Of a stretch of DNA of 64,000 bases, positions 50,583-59,058 are shown one piece after another. Position numbers and translations under genes: made by a program. Origin of the DNA: Synechococcus sp. CC9616 (GTDB taxonomy: Bacteria > Cyanobacteriota > Cyanobacteriia > PCC-6307 > Cyanobiaceae); assembly GCF_000515235.1 (NCBI RefSeq), contig NZ_KI911558.1, forward strand, positions 1,243,798 through 1,307,797, given 5' to 3'. Position 1 is the first letter of the stretch. Each line of letters begins with the position of its first letter. A model generated the notes under the pieces. It was not told the origin of the DNA, did no database searches, and saw nothing but the letters and a program-made list of their open reading frames with translations.

Positions 50583-52007
50583 ATCGCCGTCCCATCGTTT
50601 GACCTGCCAGCGACCATCCGCCCTCGGGAATGGCAGACGCAACTAACGCTGCTGCTGCGCCGCCGACTGGACAGTGCAGGATCAACGGATCGCGATCTGC
50701 TGGTGTTTGCCGGGCCTGGAGCAGGCAAAACCCTGGGGGCCCTGCTGGCCTTCAGCAGCATGCGGCGGGAGGGACGTCTGGAGCGTCTGGTGGTGCTCTG
50801 CCACCGCACCTCAATCCTGGAGCAGTGGCAGCGCGCCTTCAGCAGGCTTGGCATTGATCCCTGCCAGTGGCCAGAGTGCAGCCCGTCGGGACTTTCAGGC
50901 CATGGCCTGCTGCTGACCTATCAGGCCGCAGCACGCCAACTTGATCGACTTCAAGACGACCTCGGGCAATGGAATCCGGACACCACCCTTGTGGTCGCCG
51001 ATGAGGCGCACCATCTGGGCGTGGATCCTGAGGAGCCCGAAGCCGCCGTTTGGGGGCAAACGTTTCAGGACATCAGCAGCCGTTTCCGATTGCGCCTGGG
51101 ACTGACCGGCACACCCTTCCGAGCCGACAACCTGGCCTTCTGTGCCGCCAGACGGGTCCGCCTTCGACAGGGTGACGATGTGGTGGAGCAGATCATTCCG
51201 GATCTATGCGTGGAACCGCGGGAACTGATCGCCGCCGGTGACGTTCGACCGCTGGAATTCCGCTTTCAGGACGGCTGGGTGGAGCACAGCCGCGAGGGGC
51301 TGCCTGATCGCGATGTGTCGCCGCTGTCGGCAGAAGCACGCGAAAGCTGGCGGGCACGCAATCTGAGGCGGGCGATCCGCCTGGCCGACAGCAGCAGCAT
51401 CGGGCAGCAGGTGCTGCTCAAAGCCCAGAGACGGCTGAGCAGCATCCGTGAGCATCACATCCGCGCTGCTGGCCTGGTGATCGCCCGCGACATCAATCAT
51501 GCGGAGCAGATCACGCGGCTGCTGGAGGAGGACGGCAGCCGGGTTGATCTCGTCCACTCCCAGGATCGGGAGGCCGCTCAACGCCTGGCCAACTTTGAGA
51601 ACGGCTCCGCCGACTGGCTGGGGAGCATCGACATGTGCTCAGAAGGCTTTGACGCTCCCCGCCTGCGTGTTGTGGCCTACCTGACCACCGTTGTGACCCG
51701 AAGCCGGTTCATTCAGGGGATCACCCGCGCCGTGCGGATGACTCCGGAACTCGCCAAGGACGAGCCGATCCCCCGCCACCCCTCTTATGTCTATGCACCT
51801 GCTGATCCCCTTTTGATGGGGTACGCCCGAGGCTGGTCCGTCGCGGAGCCATACGTGATCCGAGCCGCTGAAGACAACCCCAGTGGCGACGAGGGTCCCC
51901 AAGCCTGCTGGAGCGGCCCCAGCCTTCCTCTTGAGGCGGTAGGGGATGGGGCTGGGACGGTGATTTCACTAAAAACACCTCAATTGCCATCTTTTTTGCA
52001 GCGCTGA
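50583..52007 (+). CDS. DEAD/DEAH-type superfamily 2 helicase with an unclear start
   Basis: About 475 residues. Helicase motifs: Walker A AGPGAGKTLGALL, motif II DEAHHLG, motif III LTGTPFRA, motif VI QGITRAVRM. The frame is open from 50577, and the protein-like N-terminus SFDLPATIRPREWQTQLTLLLRRRLDSAG precedes Walker A, but there is no ATG, GTG or TTG before GTG 50703, which would start only four residues before Walker A. So either a rare start (ATC 50583) is used or a sequence change has removed it. Likely acts on nucleic acids; exact role unknown. Confidence 0.78.
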   Translation: MAVPSFDLPATIRPREWQTQLTLLLRRRLDSAGSTDRDLLVFAGPGAGKTLGALLAFSSMRREGRLERLVVLCHRTSILEQWQRAFSRLGIDPCQWPECSPSGLSGHGLLLTYQAAARQLDRLQDDLGQWNPDTTLVVADEAHHLGVDPEEPEAAVWGQTFQDISSRFRLRLGLTGTPFRADNLAFCAARRVRLRQGDDVVEQIIPDLCVEPRELIAAGDVRPLEFRFQDGWVEHSREGLPDRDVSPLSAEARESWRARNLRRAIRLADSSSIGQQVLLKAQRRLSSIREHHIRAAGLVIARDINHAEQITRLLEEDGSRVDLVHSQDREAAQRLANFENGSADWLGSIDMCSEGFDAPRLRVVAYLTTVVTRSRFIQGITRAVRMTPELAKDEPIPRHPSYVYAPADPLLMGYARGWSVAEPYVIRAAEDNPSGDEGPQACWSGPSLPLEAVGDGAGTVISLKTPQLPSFLQR

Positions 52008-52103
52008 CGACATCTTTTGGGGTAGAAAAATGCGAATTTCTGCAAATCCCGGCCTTTGTAAGGCCCATGGACCACCAACCTGATGAGCCAAGGAGACTTC
52101 ACC

Positions 52104-52352
52104 ATGGATGCCTCAATGGAACGCAGAGTCAGCGTTGCTACGGGTTGGGCATCCACAAGGATCGCAGTCCTCGACAGCGAAGAGCGTTATGAGGACAGTT
52201 ATGCAATCACCCAGGAATTCAGAGAATGGATTACTTGCATGGGTGAAAATCAATCACTCCTGGAAGACAACACCCTTGTGGTTCCTCGCAATCCCAGCAA
52301 GCGGCATCGACTGGTTGATGGCCTCACCAGTGACCAGGGTTCCGAGCTTTAA
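52104..52352 (+). CDS. Small hypothetical protein
   Basis: An 82-residue soluble protein. The AAGGAG at 52090-52095 is eight bases before ATG 52104, which is favoured over the in-frame ATG 52083. Sequence MDASMERRVSVATGWASTRIAV..., with no recognised motif. It lies between the helicase and the NTRC gene in the same direction. Confidence 0.6.
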   Translation: MDASMERRVSVATGWASTRIAVLDSEERYEDSYAITQEFREWITCMGENQSLLEDNTLVVPRNPSKRHRLVDGLTSDQGSEL

Positions 52353-52454
52353 CCCCCACAGACAGTCGCCCTTGGATCAACCGTGTTGCATTTGACGGCG
52401 CAGAAACCGCTCGAATGGTTCTAGATTTAACTCATACTCATTCCGCATAAGCCC

Positions 52455-53864
52455 ATGGCTGCAGGCGTGCCCGCTCAGCCCTCTAACTCTCAGCATCCCG
52501 ACGCTCAGATCGAAAACCTTGTGATCGTCGGCTCCGGCCCTGCCGGTTACACCGCCGCGATCTATGCAGCCAGAGCCAATCTTCAACCCCTTCTGATCAC
52601 AGGCTTTCAGCGGGGTGGCATCCCTGGTGGACAGTTGATGACCACCACCCACGTTGAGAACTTCCCGGGCTTCCCCGATGGCGTTCTGGGACCGGATCTG
52701 ATGGATCTGATGAAGGCTCAGGCCGAGCGCTGGGGCACCCATCTGCTTGAGGCGGATGCCGATTCAATCGATCTGAGCCAACGCCCATTTCGCATCGAAG
52801 CGGACGGGCAAACCATTTATGCCCATGCCCTGGTGATCGCGACCGGCGCCAGCGCCAACCGCCTCAACCTGCCCTCGGAATCGCAGTACTGGAGCCAGGG
52901 AATCAGCGCCTGCGCCATCTGCGACGGTGCCACCCCCCAGTTCCGCAACGAGGAACTGGCGGTGGTTGGTGGCGGAGATTCCGCCTGCGAAGAAGCGGTG
53001 TATCTCACCAAATACGGCAGCCACGTGCATCAGATCGTGCGCTCCGATCAGCTCCGGGCCAGTGCTGCCATGGCCGACCGCGTGCTCGCCAACCCCAACA
53101 TCACCGTCCACTGGAACAGCGAAGTGGTGGATGTGAAGGGCAACGGCTGGATGGAGTCCCTCAGCCTGCGGGATCGAGGCTCGAACGACGTTGAAACATT
53201 GGCTGCCAAGGGCCTGTTTTATGCCATCGGGCACACCCCCAACACCGAGATCCTGAATGGCCAGCTGGCACTGAACGCGAAGGGATACCTCGAAACACAG
53301 CCAGGTCGCCCAGAAACCTCCATCGACGGCGTGTTCGCGGCAGGCGATGTGGCCGATGCGGAGTGGCGCCAGGGCATCACCGCTGCTGGCAGCGGCTGTC
53401 AGGCGGCATTAGCAGCGGAGCGCTGGCTCACCCATCACAACTTGGCCACACTTGTGAAACGGGACAGCGTTGAGCCTCAAAAAGCCGAGGTGCCGAAAAA
53501 CATCGACACCACAACCGAAGCGACCTACGACCCTGCGGCCCGCTGGCAAAGGGGCGGTTACGCCCTGCGCAAGCTGTACCACGACAGCAACAACCCTCTG
53601 CTTGTGATTTACACCTCACCCACCTGCGGCCCCTGCCATGTGCTGAAGCCTCAGCTGCGCCGGGTGATCGACGAACTCGATGGCCATGCCCAGGCCGTGG
53701 TGATCGACATCGAAGCCGATCAGGCGATCGCAGAACAGGCCGGCGTCAACGGCACACCCACAGTGCAGCTGTTCCACAACAAGGCCATGGTGCAGCAGTG
53801 GCGCGGTGTGAAGCAGCGCAGCGTGTTCAAAGAGGCGATCGAGCAGCTGCTCGTTCCCGCCTGA
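52455..53864 (+). CDS. ntrC: NADPH-dependent thioredoxin reductase C (NTRC, reductase-thioredoxin fusion)
   Basis: A 469-residue fusion. Residues about 20-330 are thioredoxin reductase: FAD site [14 protein letters not shown], redox CAICDG, NADPH site [10 protein letters not shown], and AAGDVAD. Residues about 355-469 are thioredoxin with active site CGPC ([12 protein letters not shown]) and the cis-Pro loop [12 protein letters not shown] in cyanobacteria and chloroplasts passes electrons from NADPH to 2-Cys peroxiredoxin and other targets. The name here means the NTRC enzyme, not the nitrogen regulator NtrC. Confidence 0.95.
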   Translation: MAAGVPAQPSNSQHPDAQIENLVIVGSGPAGYTAAIYAARANLQPLLITGFQRGGIPGGQLMTTTHVENFPGFPDGVLGPDLMDLMKAQAERWGTHLLEADADSIDLSQRPFRIEADGQTIYAHALVIATGASANRLNLPSESQYWSQGISACAICDGATPQFRNEELAVVGGGDSACEEAVYLTKYGSHVHQIVRSDQLRASAAMADRVLANPNITVHWNSEVVDVKGNGWMESLSLRDRGSNDVETLAAKGLFYAIGHTPNTEILNGQLALNAKGYLETQPGRPETSIDGVFAAGDVADAEWRQGITAAGSGCQAALAAERWLTHHNLATLVKRDSVEPQKAEVPKNIDTTTEATYDPAARWQRGGYALRKLYHDSNNPLLVIYTSPTCGPCHVLKPQLRRVIDELDGHAQAVVIDIEADQAIAEQAGVNGTPTVQLFHNKAMVQQWRGVKQRSVFKEAIEQLLVPA

Positions 53865-53867
53865 GGC

Positions 53868-54137
53868 TCAACGCCGCCGTGGCCCCCCGGGGCGGTTGCC
53901 ACCGGGGCGACCACCAGGGGAGCCTGCATTGCGCTCCCGGTAGGTGATGCGTCCGCGGGTGAGGTCATAGGGGCTGATTTCCACCAGCACCTTGTCCCCT
54001 GCCAGCAATTTGATTCGAAACTTGGTGAGCTTTCCAGCCGCCCGGCAGAGGCACTGATGACCTGCTGGCTGCTCGAGGGTGACCAGATAGAACCCGTTTC
54101 CCTGTTCCTTCTCGATCACGCCCGACGTTTCGATCAT
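53868..54137 (-). CDS. infA: Translation initiation factor IF-1-like protein (divergent paralogue)
   Basis: An 89-residue S1/OB-fold protein; SPYDLTRGRITYRERN is the canonical C-terminal IF-1 motif. The core is more divergent than standard IF-1 (for example GNGFYLVTLEQPAGHQCLCRAAGKL), and a Gly/Pro/Arg-rich tail of about 17 residues extends it past the usual 71-73. It may be a second, specialised IF-1 rather than the ribosomal-operon copy. It converges with ntrC, three bases apart. Confidence 0.82.
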   Translation of the reverse strand: MIETSGVIEKEQGNGFYLVTLEQPAGHQCLCRAAGKLTKFRIKLLAGDKVLVEISPYDLTRGRITYRERNAGSPGGRPGGNRPGGPRRR

Positions 54138-54249
54138 GAGGTGGCTTGCCTGAAGGGAAATAGAAGCTCGATCAGTCTAGAAGCCGGCCATGAGGCCACT
54201 CTCGACAAGGGCTGGAAGCCATTAGGCTCCCAGATCCCATAGCACTCCG

Positions 54250-54342
54250 ATGATGCTTCCCCCGTTGTCAATGAACATCGGCCTGCTGCTGATTTCAATT
54301 GGCGTCGTCAATCTCTGGCGAGCACGACGGGGAGACTCCTAA
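54250..54342 (+). CDS. Possible 30-residue single-helix membrane peptide
   Basis: ATG 54250 (or 54253) opens MMLPPLSMNIGLLLISIGVVNLWRARRGDS: one hydrophobic helix and a basic cytoplasmic end (positive-inside). This is a plausible small membrane protein, and such proteins are common in cyanobacteria. No known photosystem subunit is matched. It is followed 12 bases later by the convergent repeat protein. Confidence 0.45.
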   Translation: MMLPPLSMNIGLLLISIGVVNLWRARRGDS

Positions 54343-54354
54343 CCCCCAGGCACA

Positions 54355-56151
54355 TCAGGCGAGGGGGTCCGCGAACGGATTGGCATCAACCGGATCAATC
54401 AAACGGAAATCAGGTCCTCCGTCACCTCTCTCTGCAGGACCAATCCGTCCATCATTGTTGATATCAAATTGAGTTCTTGATTCAATTTTATCGATGTCCT
54501 TGACCTTACGAGGCTTTCCAAAAGGCCTCGGTCTCCCACGGCCTCTAAAGCGGAATCCTTGCTGTTTGAGGATACCGCCATGGTCCTCAATCAATGCAAA
54601 CCCGTTCTTAATTGGGTATACACCGATGACTTTTTCGCCAGGATAAGGATTTCCTCTCTTGTCAGTAATAATTTCCTCTTCAAATGGCGTCTCCCCAGGC
54701 TCAAGTTCGGACTCCGCGAAAACAAGCTCACCATTATTCATCTGGTAGAGACCCTCTTCATACTCATCATTTCCCGGAAAAATCACCCGAGAAATTTCAG
54801 GATCATTTCCTGTGTAGGGCTCACCAATAATTCCATCGCCAGTGAAATCGCGATCCTCATTATTTTCAATGTCATAAATACGTCTGGTTACATCACGCTC
54901 CTGACCCTTAGCTTTTGGAGAACGCCCACCCCAGCTGAATTGCTGCATGGCAAAGCTCTCTCCATTCTTCAGAATGACGGCTAAACCTCTGCGCATCCCC
55001 AGGACGCCTACAGCTCGACCTGCGTCATAGGGGCTCCCATCAGCATTCAACAGAGGATCATTATCAAACGGAAGATCGCCCGGCTCTAAGCCAGGCTCGC
55101 CCAAGATCGAATCACCGTTGGTTGTCTTGTAGATGGCGCGATCGAAACCTTCTCGGCTTGCCGGAACAAGGACCTCTTGAACTTCAGCATCCTCACTTTC
55201 ACCAGCGATACGACCATCACCGTTGGCGTCAATACCTTCGCGTTCTTCAATTAACTCAACCTGCTTTGCTGGAAGCTGGCGCAGTTTTCCAGCAATCTGT
55301 GGACCGCGATTACCCCATTTGAAGGGCAACTTTTTAACACTGTCACCTTTATTATAAATCAGGCTGAATCCATTCCTCGTACCCAGGATGCCAACAAGGC
55401 CAACTACATCAACCGGAGAACCATCTTTGTTTGCGAGTATCTCGCCCTCCAGGGTGATATCGCCAACGCCAATACCCTGCTCGGCAAATTTAACCGTTCC
55501 ATTGGTCATCTCATAAATCGACCGATCAAAACCTGCGTCCGGGTTGTCATAAACGACTTTAGAAATTTCAACTTCGTCTTCGTCTACCTGCGGGAGACCG
55601 ATAAATCCATCACCTGTCATATCATCATCTTCTCTCTCTTCTATGGAATAAATCTGGTTCCCGAGATCGGACGTCGACGCCTTCGCTACAGGGCCCTGAT
55701 TGCCCCAGGCGTATTGCTGTTTGCTGTAGGAATTGCCCTGCTTAATGATAAAAGCGCCGCCATTACGCGTATGGGTATGGCCAACAACACCACTGGGAGC
55801 GTCGTAATACCCTCCACCCTGAAGTCTGATTTCTTCGTAATCAAACGGCGTCTGCCCTGCAGACAATCCCTTGTTGGCAAAGGCTGAATGGCCGTTACTC
55901 AACTTATACAGCCCTCGATCCCAGTGCTTTCCGCCGGGCCAAACAACCTTGGCAATCGTGACATCGTCAAAAATTGGATCGTCCCAGACAGGCTCGTCCC
56001 AGTCAGGTTCCTGAGGGGGCTCCGGATCCGGCGGCGGTGGGGTGCTGAAGCCACCATCCGGTGGCGGCGGCGGCGGCGGGCTGGAGCCAGCATCCGGTGG
56101 TGGTGGTGGCTCGTTGAAGGAGACGTCGAATCCGTAGATGAGCTCTGCCAT
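54355..56151 (-). CDS. Four-repeat protein with EF-hand-like loops and a proline-rich stalk
   Basis: A 598-residue acidic protein. Residues about 12-50 are a Pro-rich stalk with PPPPP runs; then come four imperfect repeats of about 120-130 residues. Each begins I-x-x-V-x-x-P...(F/W)-x-R-x-x-Y-x-x-(S/T)-N-G, continues with G-x-x-P-F and a G-x-x-G...R-x-G-x-x-(L/I) segment, and ends in an EF-hand/dockerin-like loop: DMTGDGFIG, DANGDGRIAG, DFTGDGIIG, DINNDGRIG. There is no Sec signal peptide, so if exported it would use another route, such as type I. Likely a calcium-binding surface or secreted protein. No family name is assigned. Confidence 0.75.
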   Translation of the reverse strand: MAELIYGFDVSFNEPPPPPDAGSSPPPPPPPDGGFSTPPPPDPEPPQEPDWDEPVWDDPIFDDVTIAKVVWPGGKHWDRGLYKLSNGHSAFANKGLSAGQTPFDYEEIRLQGGGYYDAPSGVVGHTHTRNGGAFIIKQGNSYSKQQYAWGNQGPVAKASTSDLGNQIYSIEEREDDDMTGDGFIGLPQVDEDEVEISKVVYDNPDAGFDRSIYEMTNGTVKFAEQGIGVGDITLEGEILANKDGSPVDVVGLVGILGTRNGFSLIYNKGDSVKKLPFKWGNRGPQIAGKLRQLPAKQVELIEEREGIDANGDGRIAGESEDAEVQEVLVPASREGFDRAIYKTTNGDSILGEPGLEPGDLPFDNDPLLNADGSPYDAGRAVGVLGMRRGLAVILKNGESFAMQQFSWGGRSPKAKGQERDVTRRIYDIENNEDRDFTGDGIIGEPYTGNDPEISRVIFPGNDEYEEGLYQMNNGELVFAESELEPGETPFEEEIITDKRGNPYPGEKVIGVYPIKNGFALIEDHGGILKQQGFRFRGRGRPRPFGKPRKVKDIDKIESRTQFDINNDGRIGPAERGDGGPDFRLIDPVDANPFADPLA

Positions 56152-56199
56152 GGGATGTGCCTCCGTAACGAACCAATAGCGCTCTTCAATTTAGCCAGA

Positions 56200-56931
56200 A
56201 TGTTGGAGACGAACATCAAGACGCCGTCTTCGCCGGCAGTGGCACACCAACAAAACCAACGCGACGTTCTGCTGCTGTACAAGCCCTACGGATGCTTGAG
56301 TCAGTTCACACAAGAAGCTGGCAGTCGCTGGAACTGCCTGGCTGATCTGATCAAGCTGCCAGGGGTCTATCCCGCAGGCCGTCTGGATGCCGACAGCGAA
56401 GGACTGCTGCTGCTTACCAACCATGGGCGGCTGCAACAACGACTCACCGATCCACGCTTTGGCCATTGGCGCAGCTACTGGGTTCAGGTGGAGGGCACAC
56501 CCACTCAGCACCAGCTGCAGCAACTCCGCGACGGAATTTCAATCCAAGGCCGGCAAACCCTTCCTGCTCAGGTGCGATGGCTGAAAGGGGATGCCATTCC
56601 TGCCCTGCCCGAACGTGACCCTCCGATCCGCTTCCGCAAAAGCATCCCAACCCACTGGCTGGAGGTCTCCCTGCGAGAAGGCCGCAACCGTCAGGTCCGT
56701 CGGATGACCGCCGCCGTCGGACTACCAACCCTGCGACTGCTGCGCTGCCGCATCGATTTGATGGATGGTGATCCGCCCTTGAGCCTGGATGGCCTCAAAC
56801 CCGGTGATTGGCGACCGGTGAACCCAAGCGAACACAAGCGGCTGACACAGCTGCTCAACCAACAGGGAATCAGCAGCAACCGGAGGAGCGGCCGGGGAGC
56901 TGGCCGACCAGGGTCGCGGCATAGAACTTGA
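56200..56931 (+). CDS. Pseudouridine synthase, RsuA/RluE family
   Basis: A 243-residue enzyme from ATG 56200; an upstream extension to 55888 runs antisense to the repeat protein and is rejected. Motifs: LLYKPYGCLSQF, catalytic Asp in PAGRLDADSEGLLLLTN, and VSLREGRNRQVRRMTAAVGLPTLRLLR. It isomerises a uridine in rRNA; RluE-type specificity (23S U2457) is likely from length and lack of an S4 domain. The last 60 bases overlap the convergent methyltransferase gene. Confidence 0.88.
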   Translation: MLETNIKTPSSPAVAHQQNQRDVLLLYKPYGCLSQFTQEAGSRWNCLADLIKLPGVYPAGRLDADSEGLLLLTNHGRLQQRLTDPRFGHWRSYWVQVEGTPTQHQLQQLRDGISIQGRQTLPAQVRWLKGDAIPALPERDPPIRFRKSIPTHWLEVSLREGRNRQVRRMTAAVGLPTLRLLRCRIDLMDGDPPLSLDGLKPGDWRPVNPSEHKRLTQLLNQQGISSNRRSGRGAGRPGSRHRT

Positions 56932-57652
56932 TTCCCTCAAGCTCCCGCCAAGGCTCAACACTGCGATCGACGTAACGAACCTGCTCGAACCCGAGCTGTT
57001 CGAACGCCTTCAGGAATTCATCTTCTTGCCAGGCGCCGCTGATGCAGCCGCTCCAGAGTTCGGGATCTCGCTGCAGATGCACGGGAACAGGCTGATCAGA
57101 GATGATGTCGCTGATGGCAATGCGCCCGGCCGGTGCCAAGACCCGGCGAATGTTGCTCAGCAGGCGATCCCGGGCGGCAGGATTCACCAGATTGAGCACG
57201 CAGTTGCTGAGAACCACATCGATGCTGGCGTCATCAACGAGAGGATGACCCGAGGGATCAGGTGCATCCAACGCCTCGATCGCTCCGTCGATGAATTGCA
57301 CGTTGGTGTAGCCGATTGCTGCCGCCACAGCAGCAGAAGCAGAACGGGACAGCTGCAGCATCTCGGTGTTGCGATCAACGCCGGTCACCGATCCCTCTGC
57401 CCCAACAACCTGAGCGCAGATGAAGGCGTTCTTGCCGCTGCCACTGCCCAGATCCAGCACACGATCACCACAGCGCACCCAGCGTGTGGGGTCCCCGCAG
57501 CCGTAATCCCTTTCCACAACCTCCTGTGGGATGGCTTTTAACCAGCGGGGATCGAACCCAACAGGTGTGCAGAGACATGGTTCGCGCATTTGAGCTGCAG
57601 CCCCGTAGCGCTGTTCAACAGCCTCGGTTTGATCGATCTTGCTGCTGGTCAA
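56870..57652 (-). CDS. ArsM-like SAM-dependent methyltransferase, TTG start
   Basis: A 260-residue class I methyltransferase. SAM site LDLGSGSGKNAFICAQ, then VTGVDRNTEML and VDVVLSNCVLNLV-like acidic and post motifs. Cysteines in EPCLCTPVGF and WSGCISGAW match the arrangement of arsenite methyltransferases. TTG 57652 overlaps the stop of the previous gene (TTGA), which supports it over an upstream start. It may methylate As(III), but substrate is unproven. Ends SSGCC. Confidence 0.78.
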   Translation of the reverse strand: MTSSKIDQTEAVEQRYGAAAQMREPCLCTPVGFDPRWLKAIPQEVVERDYGCGDPTRWVRCGDRVLDLGSGSGKNAFICAQVVGAEGSVTGVDRNTEMLQLSRSASAAVAAAIGYTNVQFIDGAIEALDAPDPSGHPLVDDASIDVVLSNCVLNLVNPAARDRLLSNIRRVLAPAGRIAISDIISDQPVPVHLQRDPELWSGCISGAWQEDEFLKAFEQLGFEQVRYVDRSVEPWRELEGIKFYAATLVGQLPGRSSGCC

Positions 57653-57864
57653 CCGATCACCTCCTGCAGTTCCCGAACCACATTCCACTGGCCGTACCAG
57701 TAATTCGCTTCGGCGCGACGGGTCGTGTCTTCCAGGCCATCGATGGCATCAGGCCCGAGGCTTCTCCACAACTCATGCCCGCAGGCACGGTTCAAGCCTT
57801 GTTCCGCTTCATCTGAAAGCAGCAGCAGGCGACGCTGAAGATTCTTGACCTGAGCGACAGACAT
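57649..57864 (-). CDS. Small conserved-looking hypothetical protein
   Basis: A 71-residue helical protein (MSVAQVKNLQRRLLLLSDEAEQGLNR...YWYGQWNVVRELQEVIG). No motif. It is coupled by TTGA overlap to the ArsM-like gene, so the two form a small operon. It could be a partner or a regulator; there is no direct evidence. Confidence 0.55.
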   Translation of the reverse strand: MSVAQVKNLQRRLLLLSDEAEQGLNRACGHELWRSLGPDAIDGLEDTTRRAEANYWYGQWNVVRELQEVIG

Positions 57865-57913
57865 GAAACAAGAACAGTCGAATTAATAGTACAAATAAAC
57901 CAGTTGTTGTCGA

Positions 57914-58876
57914 TCAGAAGGGGAGTTTTTTCCTGGCGTCCTTGTCGAGATCCGCCTCCATCTCGCGCAACCGCTTGAGAATCGTGTCGTAGTACTCACG
58001 GATATAGCTCTCCATGTTGGTGGTCTCATCCGGATCGAGATCAAATGCCGCGTAACTGGACTCCATCGGCGCATCCAGGGCCTGCCCACCTCCTGTCACT
58101 TCCGCAAAAGCCAGGCGTTCGGCCACATTCACCGCAGGTTCAAAGAACGACGCGAACCCCTGCATCAAACGGATCAACAGGGGCTGAACACGGAACATTC
58201 GGGCGGTTTTACCGCTGCAGCGTTCGCACAGTTGCACCAGTTCACCGGTGTTCCAGGCACGAGGTCCAACAACGGGGAAGCTGCCTTTAATCGTTTCAGG
58301 TCGCTGCAGAGCGGCGACAGCAAAGCGCGCCACATCCTGCGTGTTCATGTAGGCAATCGCCGTGGGACTTCCACTCACCCACACGGTCTGGCTCTCCAGC
58401 ACAGGGATGGCGAACTGACCGATCACACCCTGCATGAATGCAGCACCCTGAAGAATCGTGTAATCGAGATCAGAGGACTCGAGCAGATTCTCTGTGCATG
58501 CCTTGATGTCCATCAGGGGCACCTCGCGATGGCGATGGGCACCCAGGAGGGAGAGGAAGACATAGCGACTGACCTTCGCTCGTTCGCAAGCCTGCAGAAG
58601 ATTGACCTTGCCGTCCCAGTCGGTGACGTAAATACTGTGCGGATCGCTGGGGCGACTTGTCGCTGCATCGATCACCGCATCGACGCCATCAAGGGCGTAA
58701 TCAAGGCTGGCGGGCTCGAGCAAATCACCGCGCGTGAGCTCACATCCCCACTCCTGCAGGAAAGCAGCCTTGCGTGGGGTCCTCACCATGCATCGAACAT
58801 CGTGCCCCTCATCAATGGCCCGGCGGGCAATTTGTCGTCCAAGGGTGCCCGTGCCACCCACCACAAGAACCTGCAT
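57914..58876 (-). CDS. ycf39: Ycf39/HCF244-type NAD(P)-binding protein
   Basis: A 320-residue atypical short-chain dehydrogenase. NAD(P)-binding GGTGTLGRQIARRAIDEGH and the CMVRTPRKAAFLQEWGCELTRGDLLEP segment are typical of Ycf39. In Synechocystis Ycf39 works with high-light-inducible proteins to deliver chlorophyll to newly made D1 during photosystem II assembly. It is separated from petM by a 55-base gap on the same strand. Confidence 0.92.
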   Translation of the reverse strand: MQVLVVGGTGTLGRQIARRAIDEGHDVRCMVRTPRKAAFLQEWGCELTRGDLLEPASLDYALDGVDAVIDAATSRPSDPHSIYVTDWDGKVNLLQACERAKVSRYVFLSLLGAHRHREVPLMDIKACTENLLESSDLDYTILQGAAFMQGVIGQFAIPVLESQTVWVSGSPTAIAYMNTQDVARFAVAALQRPETIKGSFPVVGPRAWNTGELVQLCERCSGKTARMFRVQPLLIRLMQGFASFFEPAVNVAERLAFAEVTGGGQALDAPMESSYAAFDLDPDETTNMESYIREYYDTILKRLREMEADLDKDARKKLPF

Positions 58877-58931
58877 GGGGTCCGTGCCTTTGCAGCGGCG
58901 AGCCTAGAGGTCCCAGGGGACCAACGACGGC

Positions 58932-59030
58932 TCAGTCGCCCTGAAGCTTTAAGAGAAGGGCGCCACCAGCAAGCCCGATCGGAATCAGCACCCAGAAAAC
59001 GGCAGCGATGCCGAAGATTTCCTGAGCCAT
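58932..59030 (-). CDS. petM: Cytochrome b6f complex subunit PetM
   Basis: A 32-residue single-helix protein: [32 protein letters not shown] in two parts. This matches the conserved PetM (subunit VII) pattern, EIF..AAVFW.LIP.GL.GG.LLLK.QG. It belongs to the photosynthetic cytochrome b6f complex in the thylakoid membrane. The gene lies between ycf39 and trm1. Confidence 0.95.
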   Translation of the reverse strand: MAQEIFGIAAVFWVLIPIGLAGGALLLKLQGD

Positions 59031-59058
59031 GGATTCGCACAAGTCGTTTCAATCACTA

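Noticed and set aside
55888..56199. 104-residue N-terminal extension of the pseudouridine synthase
   Set aside because: It is antisense to the proline-rich stalk of the repeat protein and has no family resemblance.
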